In this document: piece after piece, positions 52,982 to 60,222 of the stretch
Layout of the letters: each line of letters begins with the position of its first letter
Numbering within the stretch: position 1 is the first letter of the stretch
From: Schlegelella_A sp965246805
GTDB taxonomy: Bacteria > Pseudomonadota > Gammaproteobacteria > Burkholderiales > Burkholderiaceae_C
Length of the DNA stretch: 64,000 nt
Direction: 5' to 3'
Assembly: GCA_965246805.1 (NCBI GenBank)
Contig: CBDFFO010000003.1
Location: 648,346 to 712,345, forward strand
Program-made: the position numbers and the translations under genes
The notes under the pieces: model-generated
Told to the model about the DNA's origin: nothing
Databases searched by the model: none
The model's input: only the letters and a program-made list of their open reading frames with translations

Positions 52982-54016
52982 ATGGATTCCACCGTTACGA
53001 CTTTCTTCGCAAAGAGGGTCAAGCGCAGCGAAGCGACATCGAGCAAAGCCGTCGGTCCATGGCGTCTCGAGCAGGTCGAACGCCTCATGAACATGCCCTT
53101 CATGGACCTCATTCACCGGGCGCAGAGCGTGCATCGAGGCGAATTCGATCCCAACGCCGTACAGCTTTCCACGCTTCTTTCCATCAAGACCGGCGGATGC
53201 GAGGAAGACTGCGCTTACTGCCCGCAGTCGGCCCATTTCGATACGGGAGTCGAAGCCACGAAGCTGATGGCGCTGAATGGGGTCATGGAGGCCGCGAGTG
53301 CTGCGAAGGAGCAAGGTGCAACCCGCTTCTGCATGGGCGCCGCCTGGCGCCATCTGAAAGACCGCGATGTCGAGCGCATCGCCGCGATGATTCGCGCCGT
53401 CAAGTCCCTCGGCCTGGAGACTTGCGTCACTCTCGGGATGCTGGAAGCACATCAAGCCGTGCAACTGAAAGCGGCTGGGCTGGATTTCTACAACCACAAT
53501 CTCGACACGGCGCCCGAACTTTACGGCGACATCATCACGACCCGCACCTACGAAGACAGGTTAGACACGCTCGAGTCAGTCAGGCGGGCTGGACTCCGCG
53601 TTTGTTGCGGAGGGATCGTGGGGTTGGGCGAAGACCGTGCGCAGCGGGCCGGGCTGCTCACGCAAATCGCCAACTTGGACCCTTATCCCGAGTCGGTTCC
53701 CATCAACAACCTGGTCCAGGTGGCCGGAACACCGTTGGCTGGAACGAAGGCGATCGATCCACTTGAATTCGTGCGAACGATCGCTGTCGCGCGAATCATC
53801 ATGCCGAAGGCGATGGTCCGACTGTCGGCCGGGCGAGAGCAAATGAGCGACGCCGTGCAAACGCTTTGTTTTCTGGCCGGGGCCAATTCCATTTTCTACG
53901 GCGATCGGTTGTTGACGACCGTCAATCCGCAAGCGCTCAGGGATCAGGAGCTTCTCGGCCGGCTTGGCATGTCGACGGGGGATGCGGCCGAATGCGCGCG
54001 AACGCAACCCAGTTGA
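52982..54016 (+). CDS. bioB: Biotin synthase
   Basis: 344 residues from the ATG at 52982; a TTG at 52967 is in frame. Radical-SAM cluster motif CEEDCAYC, then CMGAAWR, CVTLGML, the substrate-contacting DFYNHNLDTAPELY and CCGGIVGLGE with Cys residues of the [2Fe-2S] site, RLSAGR and GANSIFYGDRLLTTVNP. Inserts sulfur into dethiobiotin. Base composition is visibly less GC-rich than neighbours, and no other bio gene is nearby, so acquisition or relocation is possible. Confidence 0.94.
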   Translation: MDSTVTTFFAKRVKRSEATSSKAVGPWRLEQVERLMNMPFMDLIHRAQSVHRGEFDPNAVQLSTLLSIKTGGCEEDCAYCPQSAHFDTGVEATKLMALNGVMEAASAAKEQGATRFCMGAAWRHLKDRDVERIAAMIRAVKSLGLETCVTLGMLEAHQAVQLKAAGLDFYNHNLDTAPELYGDIITTRTYEDRLDTLESVRRAGLRVCCGGIVGLGEDRAQRAGLLTQIANLDPYPESVPINNLVQVAGTPLAGTKAIDPLEFVRTIAVARIIMPKAMVRLSAGREQMSDAVQTLCFLAGANSIFYGDRLLTTVNPQALRDQELLGRLGMSTGDAAECARTQPS

Positions 54017-54121
54017 CTCCGGGTGCAGTCGAGCGACAACGGAGAAGTACTCGGGAGGGAGGTATGACGCGCAGCGCCATGCCCTCGCGCAAGGCGTGAT
54101 GCGCCAAGCCTGAATGACCGT

Positions 54122-54874
54122 TCAACGCGCCGGTGTTGTCGGAGCAGGCGCCTCGACGATGCGTTGCGCATCCATCTGCGAGCGGATGGCCTCGGCCTTG
54201 TTTTCCGTCTGCACGTCGCCCAGGCGCAGGAACGGCTCGCGCAGGCCGCCGGCGTCGGTGCGCATCTCGTCGATGAGCTTGCGGCCGATCGCGTAGAGCT
54301 CGCGGTTCTTGCGCTCGGCGTTGGCGAGCGCGTCGGTGCTGCGCGCGAGCAGTGCACTCACGGATGCATTCGCCGCCGTGCGCTCGGCCGCCAGCGCGCG
54401 CGCTTCGGCGAGGGAGCGCTCAAGCGCGTCGGCGCGGCTGCGTTGCGCGGCGGCTTCGATCTTGGTGTCGCGCAGGGCGGCTTCGGCCGCGCTCAATTCG
54501 CCCTGCAGCTTCTGCTGCTCGGTACGCGCCGCACGGTTCTGCGCGACGGCGCTGTCGAGTGCCTTCGTCTTTTGCTGCGCCTCGGTATCGAGCTTCGCCT
54601 TGTCGGCGAGCAGGCTTGCCTTCTCGCGCTGCAACGCGGCCTGCGATTCCTGTGCACTTCTCAACGCCTGCTGAGATCGACGGAGCGCTTCGCGCTCGCG
54701 ACTCGCGCGCTTGTCGTCCTGCGCGTGCAGCGGCGACGCTGCCGCCAGCGTCAGCACGAGAGCCATGAAAGCGAGCAGCGTAACGGACGGACGTCTCGCA
54801 AGTCGCGGCGCGAGTGGCGGCGCCTGGCTACCCCGGCGAGGCGACGCGAGCCAGGCGGATAACGGCATCTTCAT
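54122..54874 (-). CDS. Exported coiled-coil protein of the TonB/exoprotein operon
   Basis: 250 residues from the ATG at 54874, preceded on the minus strand by GAGGGAG. A signal peptide (LLAFMALVLTLAAASPLHAQ, residues about 31-50) is followed by about 140 residues of continuous coiled coil rich in Ala, Gln, Glu, Arg and Lys (REREALRRSQQALRSAQESQ...). A short conserved-looking C-terminal section, NRELYAIGRKLIDEMRTD and FLRLGDVQTENKAEAIRSQM, follows. I do not recognise a family. It is last in the operon, 11 bp after the porin gene, and may be a periplasmic spacer or scaffold for the complex; that is inference. Confidence 0.75.
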   Translation of the reverse strand: MKMPLSAWLASPRRGSQAPPLAPRLARRPSVTLLAFMALVLTLAAASPLHAQDDKRASREREALRRSQQALRSAQESQAALQREKASLLADKAKLDTEAQQKTKALDSAVAQNRAARTEQQKLQGELSAAEAALRDTKIEAAAQRSRADALERSLAEARALAAERTAANASVSALLARSTDALANAERKNRELYAIGRKLIDEMRTDAGGLREPFLRLGDVQTENKAEAIRSQMDAQRIVEAPAPTTPAR

Positions 54875-54885
54875 CGCGCGCTCCC

Positions 54886-56676
54886 TCAGAACCGCGAGTT
54901 CACTTCGAGCTGAAGCACGTCGATCTTCAGCGGCGCGCTGCTCAAATTGCCGCTCACCGAGGTCGGGTCGCCGGGGATCGCGAGGAACCGCTTGCCGTCG
55001 TCGAGATTGCGGGTGCTGGTGTAGCGCAGCGTGAGCCAGCTCGAGCGGTCGAAGGCGTAGCTGCCGCCGAGTTGGAAACCCTTGTAGTTGGTGCCGCCGA
55101 GATGCCAGGTGGTGTCGGTGAAGGCGTCGAGCCACGCATCGCGCTCGAACTTGCGGATCGCGAAGAAGCTCTGCCAGTCGCCACGTTGTGCCAGCTTGAT
55201 CGATCCGACCTGGGTGCGCAACTGGATGCCGCTGGTCTTGTTCGCGAGGTCGTTGACGGCAGCGGTGCCGGCGCGGTTGCGGATGTCGGCGAGGTCGAAC
55301 GCGGTGTTCTTCACGTAGTCGGCGGTGAAGCCGATGTAGGTCGGCGCGAAATGCGAGAAGGTGATGCCGGCCGTCGCGTTGAAGGGCTTGAACTTCGACG
55401 CGAGGCCCCACACCGGCGCGCCGGTGCTCGTCGGGTCATTGAGATTGATGAGGGTGTTGCCCTTCTGTCGCGCGCTGGTCGGGTACTGGCTCAACTGATA
55501 AGCGGTGGTCGCCGCGCGCGCGCCGGTCGGCGGCGGGTCGTTCGCGTGGCGGCCCTCGATGTTCTGGAAGTCGTAGAACCCCATCGCCCCGCGAATCTGT
55601 GTCTTGTCGGTCGCGGCCCAATCGGCGCCGACCTGCAAGCCGTAGAGCCACTTGTCGGCGCGTTGCAGCGCGAGCTCTTCTAGCGCGAAGCCACCGAGCA
55701 CGGCGAAGCCGACCAGCCCGTTCGAGAGGTTGCGCTCGACCCGCGCCGAGGCGCCGTCGACCGACAGGTCATCGGGCCACAGCAGATCGGTGCCGAGAAA
55801 GGGCACGGCCGTGCGGCCCGCTTCGACGCGCACGTCGAAACGCGGCTCGTAACGCACGAAGGCGCGGTCGATGCCGACCGGCAGCCGGTTGCCGTAGCTG
55901 CCGAGCGTCACCGATTCGGTGGCGGGCGAGTTGGGGTTGCTGGTCGCGAGGCGGAAGCCCGCCGACGTGTCTTCGCTGAGCTTCGCGTTCACGCCCAGGC
56001 GCGCGCGCAACGTGAGTCGGCGACGGGCGGTCTCGGTGTTGGTGAGGTCGGGCGCGAAGGCCGGCGAGTCGGTCTGGCTGCGGTACACGTCGGCCGGCAC
56101 GTTGCCCGAGCCGTAGCTCGCGGCCTCGGCACGCACCCGCACGTCGCCTTCGATCGTCATGCCGCGAATCCATGTTGGGATCTGCCGCGAGTCGGCCCAG
56201 CGTTCTTCGCGCGCGGTCTCGAAGACATCGTTCTTGATCTCTTCCTTGATCTGCGCGCGCAGCGTCTCGGGGATGTAGGGCACGCGCACCACGCCCGCCT
56301 GGCTTGCGGCGCGCGCGGCGGGCAATGAGGCGGTGGCGGTGTTGTTGGCGCCGGATGGCGTCGACGAGGCGGCGACACCGGCCGGCGCTTGCGTTGCTTG
56401 CCGCACCAGCGCCTCAGCACGTTCTCGACTGAGCAGCCCCTGATCGACGAGCGCCTGGATCAAAGCGAGCGTGGTTGCGCGCAACTGCTCGAGGCCGGCG
56501 CGCTCGTCGGCGGGCGCCGATTGCGCGTGACTCGTCGAACTGAAAGCGAGCCCGAGCAGGGCTGCCGCGATGCCCGCTCGGCAACGTCGACCGGTCGCGG
56601 GCGACGACGACCGATGGAACGTGAGTACCGGCATGTCCCGCGGTTGATGGAGGTGGGGTGATGACATGAATCGCAT
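54886..56676 (-). CDS. Putative outer-membrane porin of the TonB/exoprotein operon
   Basis: 596 residues (582 if ATG 56634 is the start). Signal peptide ending SSTSHAQ near residue 52. A short helical N-terminal region (LEQLRATTLALIQALVDQGLLSRERAEALVRQA) resembles the periplasmic helical start of the 'putative porin' family. After a linker and PYIPETLRAQIKEEIKNDV, a beta-barrel region with alternating strands extends to the terminal Phe (LQLEVNSRF). The terminal aromatic residue is an outer-membrane assembly signal. It has no plug domain or TonB box that I can see, and no POTRA domains, so it is neither a TonB-dependent receptor nor a two-partner transporter. Confidence 0.82.
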   Translation of the reverse strand: MRFMSSPHLHQPRDMPVLTFHRSSSPATGRRCRAGIAAALLGLAFSSTSHAQSAPADERAGLEQLRATTLALIQALVDQGLLSRERAEALVRQATQAPAGVAASSTPSGANNTATASLPAARAASQAGVVRVPYIPETLRAQIKEEIKNDVFETAREERWADSRQIPTWIRGMTIEGDVRVRAEAASYGSGNVPADVYRSQTDSPAFAPDLTNTETARRRLTLRARLGVNAKLSEDTSAGFRLATSNPNSPATESVTLGSYGNRLPVGIDRAFVRYEPRFDVRVEAGRTAVPFLGTDLLWPDDLSVDGASARVERNLSNGLVGFAVLGGFALEELALQRADKWLYGLQVGADWAATDKTQIRGAMGFYDFQNIEGRHANDPPPTGARAATTAYQLSQYPTSARQKGNTLINLNDPTSTGAPVWGLASKFKPFNATAGITFSHFAPTYIGFTADYVKNTAFDLADIRNRAGTAAVNDLANKTSGIQLRTQVGSIKLAQRGDWQSFFAIRKFERDAWLDAFTDTTWHLGGTNYKGFQLGGSYAFDRSSWLTLRYTSTRNLDDGKRFLAIPGDPTSVSGNLSSAPLKIDVLQLEVNSRF

Positions 56677-56732
56677 GACGATGGTCTCGGTGCGCAGGAA
56701 GATCGGAGGCAGGGTCGCGACGTCGGCGCGCG

Positions 56733-57431
56733 TCAGGCTTGCGCGCGCAACGTCAACCGGAAGCGCATGGGTTGTGGCAACGCACCCGGGGGCGGCAAGC
56801 GCAGGTCGCGAGAGGTGCTGTCGAGCGCGGCGCCGACTTCGGCGTCGCGCTTCGCCTCGCCGCTCGGCACCACTTCGAACTTGCGGATGCGGCCGTCGGC
56901 CTCGACCCAGATCGCAAAGGTTGAAGTGAGCTCGGCGCCGTCGGCGGGCAGGTTCTTTTCGATCTGCTCGCGCAGCAACTGGCGCACGTTGTTGGCGTAG
57001 AAGCGCTCCTGCGTGCGGTCGCCGCTACCGCTCGGGCCCGACGCGCCGATGGTCGGCGTGCCGCTCTTGTATTCCTGCGTGACCGCGCCCGACTGGAACG
57101 GGCTCGCGCCCTCACCGGCGGCGCCTTCCATCTTGATCGCCTGCTCGGGCGGGCGCGGCGCTTCCTGCTTCGGCGCTTCCTGCTGGGCCTGCTTCGGGCT
57201 CTCCTTCGGCGGCTCCTTCTTCGGTTCTTCGCGGGGCGGCGGTGGGGGCGGCGGCGTGTCGGGCAGGATCGAGATCTTCGAGACCTGGCGGCGCGAGGTT
57301 TCCGGCGTCGCGAGCAGCGTCTTGATCGACGCGACGACGCCCGCCACCACGCCGATCAGCACCAGCGCAATCAACGCGCGGCGCAGCCACGTCGACGCCG
57401 GCGTCGGAGGGTGACCGGTGAGCGTGCTCAT
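56733..57431 (-). CDS. tonB: TonB energy transducer
   Basis: 232 residues. One N-terminal helix (WLRRALIALVLIGVVAGVVASI), then a Pro-rich periplasmic span with PPPPPPPREEPKKEPPKESPKQ. A Gly/Ser linker and a C-terminal TonB-type domain (VRQLLREQIEKNLPADGAELTSTFAIWVEADGRIRKFEVVPSG, RLPPPGALPQPMRFRLTL) follow. Usual TonB layout and length. It starts 13 bp after the second exbD gene and would couple the ExbB/ExbD proton channel to an outer-membrane partner encoded in the same operon. Confidence 0.87.
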   Translation of the reverse strand: MSTLTGHPPTPASTWLRRALIALVLIGVVAGVVASIKTLLATPETSRRQVSKISILPDTPPPPPPPREEPKKEPPKESPKQAQQEAPKQEAPRPPEQAIKMEGAAGEGASPFQSGAVTQEYKSGTPTIGASGPSGSGDRTQERFYANNVRQLLREQIEKNLPADGAELTSTFAIWVEADGRIRKFEVVPSGEAKRDAEVGAALDSTSRDLRLPPPGALPQPMRFRLTLRAQA

Positions 57432-57444
57432 TGCGAGTGACGCC

Positions 57445-57852
57445 TCAGGTGCCGATGCGCGACGTGACCAGACCCATGTTCACGCCGAGCGTGTTGCACA
57501 GGTCGATGACCGCGATCACGCGCGCGTACTGCGCGGCGGCGTCGCCGCGGATCGCGACCGACATCTCTTTGTCGCGCGCCTTGGCGTCGGTAAGGCGCTG
57601 CTGCAGCTCGGCCATCGACACGCCGACGCCGTTGATGAGCAAGCCGCCGCCCGCCACCACCTGCACGATCAGCAGCTCGTGCTTCTCGGTCGCGGGCTTG
57701 TTCGACGGCTTGGGCATCGAGATGTTGAGGCCCTGCACCGACGCGGTCGTCATCAGGATGAAGACAACCAGCAGCACGTACGCGAGGTCGAGCATCGGCG
57801 TCACGTTGATCGTGTCGTAGGGCTTCGATTCGGTGCCGACCTGGATGGACAT
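57445..57852 (-). CDS. exbD: ExbD-type proton-channel subunit (second copy)
   Basis: 135 residues. Single N-terminal helix with the functional Asp: TINVTPMLDLAYVLLVVFILMTTASV. The periplasmic domain ends VAIRGDAAAQYARVIAVIDLCNTLGVNMGLVTSR, the ExbD/TolR fold. The helix is nearly identical to that of the other ExbD but the periplasmic parts differ, suggesting duplication followed by specialisation. Lies 65 bp after the first exbD. Confidence 0.9.
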   Translation of the reverse strand: MSIQVGTESKPYDTINVTPMLDLAYVLLVVFILMTTASVQGLNISMPKPSNKPATEKHELLIVQVVAGGGLLINGVGVSMAELQQRLTDAKARDKEMSVAIRGDAAAQYARVIAVIDLCNTLGVNMGLVTSRIGT

Positions 57853-57917
57853 GGCGTGTCGCTCTCGTGTTCGTTTTCGGGTGGATTACCGGATGGATCG
57901 GTCGGTACGCCGCGGGC

Positions 57918-58325
57918 TCAGCCGGCGCGCTTGGTAACGAGCCCGACCTCGGTGATGTCGAGCTTCTTCAGCACCTCGAGCACCTGCATCACCTTCTCGT
58001 ACTGCGCCGCCGCGTCGCCCTTCAGCACCACCGGCAGGGCCGGGTTGGCCGCCTTGTACTGGCCGAGCGTCGACGACAGCTGCTCGAGCGTCACGGGGTA
58101 GGCGTCGAGATAGACCGCGCCGTCGCGCGTGATCGTCACCGCGCGGATCTGCGGCTTGGCGAGGCTCGATTGCGCACGCGTTTGCGGCGAGTCGACGCGC
58201 ACGCCCTGCACCGAGGCGGTCGTGAGGATGATGAAGACGACCAGGAGCACGTAGGCGAGGTCGAGCATCGGCGTGACGTTGATGTCGTCGTACGGCTGGT
58301 TCTCGGCGCGGACATCGGCGGACAT
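57918..58325 (-). CDS. exbD: ExbD-type proton-channel subunit (first copy)
   Basis: 135 residues. Helix DINVTPMLDLAYVLLVVFIILTTASV with the conserved Asp; periplasmic domain QIRAVTITRDGAVYLDAYPVTLEQLSSTL and VVLKGDAAAQYEKVMQVLEVLKKLDITEVGLVT. Partner of the ExbB-like gene 93 bp upstream. Two ExbDs can form the dimer inside an ExbB pentamer, here possibly as a heterodimer. Confidence 0.9.
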   Translation of the reverse strand: MSADVRAENQPYDDINVTPMLDLAYVLLVVFIILTTASVQGVRVDSPQTRAQSSLAKPQIRAVTITRDGAVYLDAYPVTLEQLSSTLGQYKAANPALPVVLKGDAAAQYEKVMQVLEVLKKLDITEVGLVTKRAG

Positions 58326-58418
58326 GGGGCGGCTCTCGTAGGCGTTCGGTGGCGGTTTCGCGCTCTGCTTCGGAACGGCGCTGGGTGTCGATCGGCAGGT
58401 GCGTGTGGCAGCCCGCGG

Positions 58419-60122
58419 CTACGGCTTGCCGTAGACCTCGGCGACGCGGGTGGTGAACTCGTCGACGAAAATCTGCATGTCGGCGGAGATGTTCTTGATC
58501 CGCGACGCGAGGTAGTTGTAGCCGAAGAGCGCAGGGATCGCGACCGCGAGGCCGGCCACCGTCGCGAGCAGCGCCGAAGCGATGCCGGGCGCGATCGCGT
58601 TGACGTTGACGTCGCCCGCCGCGGCGATCGCGGCGAAGGTGATCATCACGCCGGCGACGGTGCCGAGCAGGCCGAGGAACGGCCCGCCGGAGATCGCGAT
58701 CGTGAGCAGCACCATGCCCGAGTTGAGGCGGTGCGACTCGCGCACGAGGTCGGCATCGATCGAGGCCTTGACGGCGTTCAGCGCCGCGTTCGAGAGCACT
58801 GGCGTCGCGGCGCCGATCTCGCGCTTGTCGAGTTCGCGCACGCCCGATTGATAGAGCCTGAAAAGTGACGAGCCGTCGTCGACGGCCGGCCCTGACAACC
58901 GCAAGAGGTCGGTCGTCGACGCGCGAAAGCGCTGCAGGAAGCCCTGGTTGCCGCGATCGGTGCGGGCGACGAAGAGCGCCTTCGTGACCATCACCCACGC
59001 GGCCAGCACGAACATGAAGGCGAGGATGCCGATCACGACCCACGCGTCGGTGGTGAGGTTCTTGACGAGGATGCCGAAGTAGCCCGGGCTCGCGTCGCCG
59101 CTCTCGCCGGCGCTTTCGCGCGCGGTCGTCACGAGCTTGCTTTCGGCGCCTTGCGAGGCGGCCATGAGCCGCAACGCATCTACGCTGCGGGCGCTCGGCA
59201 GCACCTCGACTTCGTCGATCAGACCCGCAAAGCCGGCGCCGCCGAGCGTCAACGGGCCGGCGAGCGCGGGCAGCGTCGCATCGACCTCGCCGGCCTTCGC
59301 GCCGTTCACGTAAATCGTCGCCTTGCCGCCGCTCGCGACGACCGCGACGTGAGCCCACGCCGCCGGCGGCAGGCTGCCGCCTTCGACATGCGCGCTGCCC
59401 GCATCGACCGCCAGCTTGCCCTGCACGAGCAGGAGCCGCAGGCCACTCCATTGCAGCAGCGTGCCCTGCGCTACCGCATCGGGCTTGATCCACATTGCCA
59501 CGGTCAGCGGCGCGCCGGCGGCCGACGCCAGCGAATCGGCGGCCGGCCAGACCAGTGTGGCGTTGGTTTCGAATCGCGCGCTCGATGCGAGCAGGCCGTT
59601 CGCGTCGCGCACCGCGGGCTGCAACGTGCGCGCGCCGTGCGCGTCATCGACGGCGGGGCCGTCGGGTTCGCTGAAGTGCGCGACCAGCGTCGAGCCGGTG
59701 GCCCACAGCTTCGCAGGCGGCTGCGCCGCGGCCTTGGCGTTGCCGGCGTAGACGTAGACGCTGTTCTTGTCGCTGCCCGGCACCACCGCCGGCACCGCGA
59801 CCCACAGCAACGCGAGCTCGTTGATGCCGTCGTAGCGTTCGACCATGAAAGGCAGCGGCGTCTTGTCGTCAGCGCCCAGCACGCGCAGGTCGGAGCCGTC
59901 TTCCTTGGCCGCGGTGAAGTCGAAGTTGCCCGAATGCAGTCGCACCGCGACCACCAGGGCGGCGACGCTCTCACCCGTCTCGACGCCGGTCGCGCTGGTG
60001 TTGAGCGTGACGCGGGTGCGCGCCGTCCAGGCCTTGTCCCACCAGGCGTGGGCGAGCTGCGGCGCGAGCACGACGACGGTGCCGATCACGAGAGCGCGCA
60101 GATTCGAAGCGAGATGAAGCAT
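58419..60122 (-). CDS. ExbB/TolQ channel fused to DUF2341- and LamG-like domains
   Basis: 567 residues from the ATG at 60122. Signal peptide (ALVIGTVVVLAPQLAHA, to about residue 26), then WWDKAWTARTRVTLNTS...LPFMVERYDGINELALLWVAVPAV, a DUF2341-like beta domain. A LamG/concanavalin-like domain (about residues 150-315: TLVAHFSEPDGPAVDDAHG, LTVAMWIKPDAVAQGTLLQWSG, WAHVAVVASGGKATIYVNGAKAGEV) follows. The last 200 residues are a MotA/TolQ/ExbB channel with three helices, including SGGPFLGLLGTVAGVMITFAAIA and ALLATVAGLAVAIPALFGYNYLA. The fusion is far longer than normal ExbB (about 240) and puts a glycan-binding-type fold in the periplasm. Confidence 0.88.
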   Translation of the reverse strand: MLHLASNLRALVIGTVVVLAPQLAHAWWDKAWTARTRVTLNTSATGVETGESVAALVVAVRLHSGNFDFTAAKEDGSDLRVLGADDKTPLPFMVERYDGINELALLWVAVPAVVPGSDKNSVYVYAGNAKAAAQPPAKLWATGSTLVAHFSEPDGPAVDDAHGARTLQPAVRDANGLLASSARFETNATLVWPAADSLASAAGAPLTVAMWIKPDAVAQGTLLQWSGLRLLLVQGKLAVDAGSAHVEGGSLPPAAWAHVAVVASGGKATIYVNGAKAGEVDATLPALAGPLTLGGAGFAGLIDEVEVLPSARSVDALRLMAASQGAESKLVTTARESAGESGDASPGYFGILVKNLTTDAWVVIGILAFMFVLAAWVMVTKALFVARTDRGNQGFLQRFRASTTDLLRLSGPAVDDGSSLFRLYQSGVRELDKREIGAATPVLSNAALNAVKASIDADLVRESHRLNSGMVLLTIAISGGPFLGLLGTVAGVMITFAAIAAAGDVNVNAIAPGIASALLATVAGLAVAIPALFGYNYLASRIKNISADMQIFVDEFTTRVAEVYGKP

Positions 60123-60222
60123 GGGGTACCGGTGTCGGTTGAAGGAGGATGAAGGAATGGCGTGACGAGAATGCGACTGGTGTGACCGTAACTGCGATTG
60201 CGGCTGCGACGATGAAGACGCG

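Noticed and set aside
54886..56676. Putative porin as a TonB-dependent receptor or FhaC-type transporter
   Set aside because: No plug domain, TonB box or POTRA-like N-terminal domains are visible; the N-terminus is a short helical region as in the putative-porin family.
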